Assembly: GCF_019049655.1 (NCBI RefSeq)
Contig: NZ_JAFMOX010000056.1
Location: 102,581 to 166,580 of the forward strand
Length of the DNA: 64,000 nucleotides
Direction: 5' to 3'
Source of the DNA: Rahnella rivi
GTDB lineage: Bacteria > Pseudomonadota > Gammaproteobacteria > Enterobacterales > Enterobacteriaceae
The notes beneath the pieces are model-generated. The model had not been told where the DNA came from and made no database searches. It was given only the letters and a program-made list of their open reading frames with translations. Positions 63,905 to 64,000 of the stretch are shown piece by piece; positions within the stretch are counted from its first letter, which is position 1, and each line of letters begins with the position of its first letter. A program made the translations under genes and the position numbers.

Positions 63905-64000
63905 TCAAAGTGGGGAGTTTTCATTAATCTCCTGAATTTTCCACACCGGGTTGCTTTTGGAAAGAATCTCGTAAGTCGTGGACTCCCCCCATGTACCTTG
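63905..64000 (-). CDS. C-terminal end of a convergent gene, possible immunity protein (cut by right edge)
   Basis: An open minus-strand frame from base 64000 to a TGA at 63905-63907 encodes the last 31 residues, including GTWGESTTYEILSKSNPVW and ending ENSPL. Codons run cleanly to the edge. It is placed tail-to-tail with the lysozyme gene across a shared terminator, the layout of immunity genes of many colicins. Too little is present to recognise a family; the immunity role is inferred from position. Confidence 0.6.
   Translation of the reverse strand, partial: QGTWGESTTYEILSKSNPVWKIQEINENSPL

Overview
The window reads as core chromosome of an enterobacterium of the order Enterobacterales. 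Almost every gene has a close Escherichia coli counterpart in protein sequence and local order. The gene mix (an ExbB with a secreted-type N-terminal extension, a TRAP transporter beside metC, no mazEF, no cas genes next to cysH) points to the Yersiniaceae side, for example a Rahnella/Ewingella/Serratia-like organism. The genus is an inference and I did not see a marker that fixes it. I saw no rRNA, tRNA, CRISPR array or intact insertion sequence.

Layout. 0-9 kb: cca (cut by the left edge), ygiM, ygiF, glnE, hldE, yjeH and ubiK, covering tRNA end repair, polyphosphate hydrolysis, nitrogen signalling, LPS core heptose, amino acid export and ubiquinone assembly. 9-16 kb: an FMN riboswitch controlling ribB, then ygiD, tolC-ygiB-ygiC on the minus strand, and the start of the plus-strand run nudF-yqiB-cpdA-yqiA-parE. 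16-25 kb: parE, mdaB-ygiN, parC, plsC and ftsP, covering chromosome decatenation, quinone redox, phospholipid synthesis and the divisome. 25-35 kb: dkgA, a YqhC-like regulator, yghB and metC, then a three-gene TRAP transporter, then a Fur-box-preceded exbB-exbD. 34-42.5 kb: a complete galactarate pathway (garD divergent from garP-garL-garR-garK) and a PLP enzyme of the D-serine/D-threonine lyase type. 42.6-61.5 kb: barA, rlmD, relA, mazG, pyrG, eno, queE/queD, a secreted alpha/beta hydrolase, the cysJIH sulfite/PAPS reductase operon and iap. In E. coli the cca-exbD block and the barA-iap block lie well apart on the chromosome. Here they meet at the gar cluster, so the gar region marks a rearrangement or insertion point relative to E. 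coli.

61.5 kb to the right edge is accessory DNA and visibly more AT-rich. It holds a startless open frame, a 94-bp inverted-repeat element, a LysE/RhtB exporter, and then the most interesting item in the window: a 247-residue T4-lysozyme-fold protein. Its gene sits behind a perfectly palindromic LexA (SOS) box. Its N-terminus carries a motif with the spacing of the colicin TolB-binding box, and a convergent gene, cut by the right edge, ends 33 bases beyond it. This looks like a small, SOS-induced, Tol-dependent peptidoglycan-degrading bacteriocin with a convergent immunity gene.

How the genes work together. CysJIH supplies sulfide for cysteine, and MetC takes cystathionine on to homocysteine. 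GarP imports galactarate (or glucarate) and GarD/L/R/K take it to pyruvate and 2-phosphoglycerate, which feeds the enolase encoded later in the window. RelA and BarA are global stress and carbon regulators. ExbBD energises TonB and TolC is the general efflux duct. Regulatory signals readable in the DNA are the FMN riboswitch, a Fur box, a CRP site, a repeated candidate operator in the gar divergent region, the LexA box and many Rho-independent terminators.
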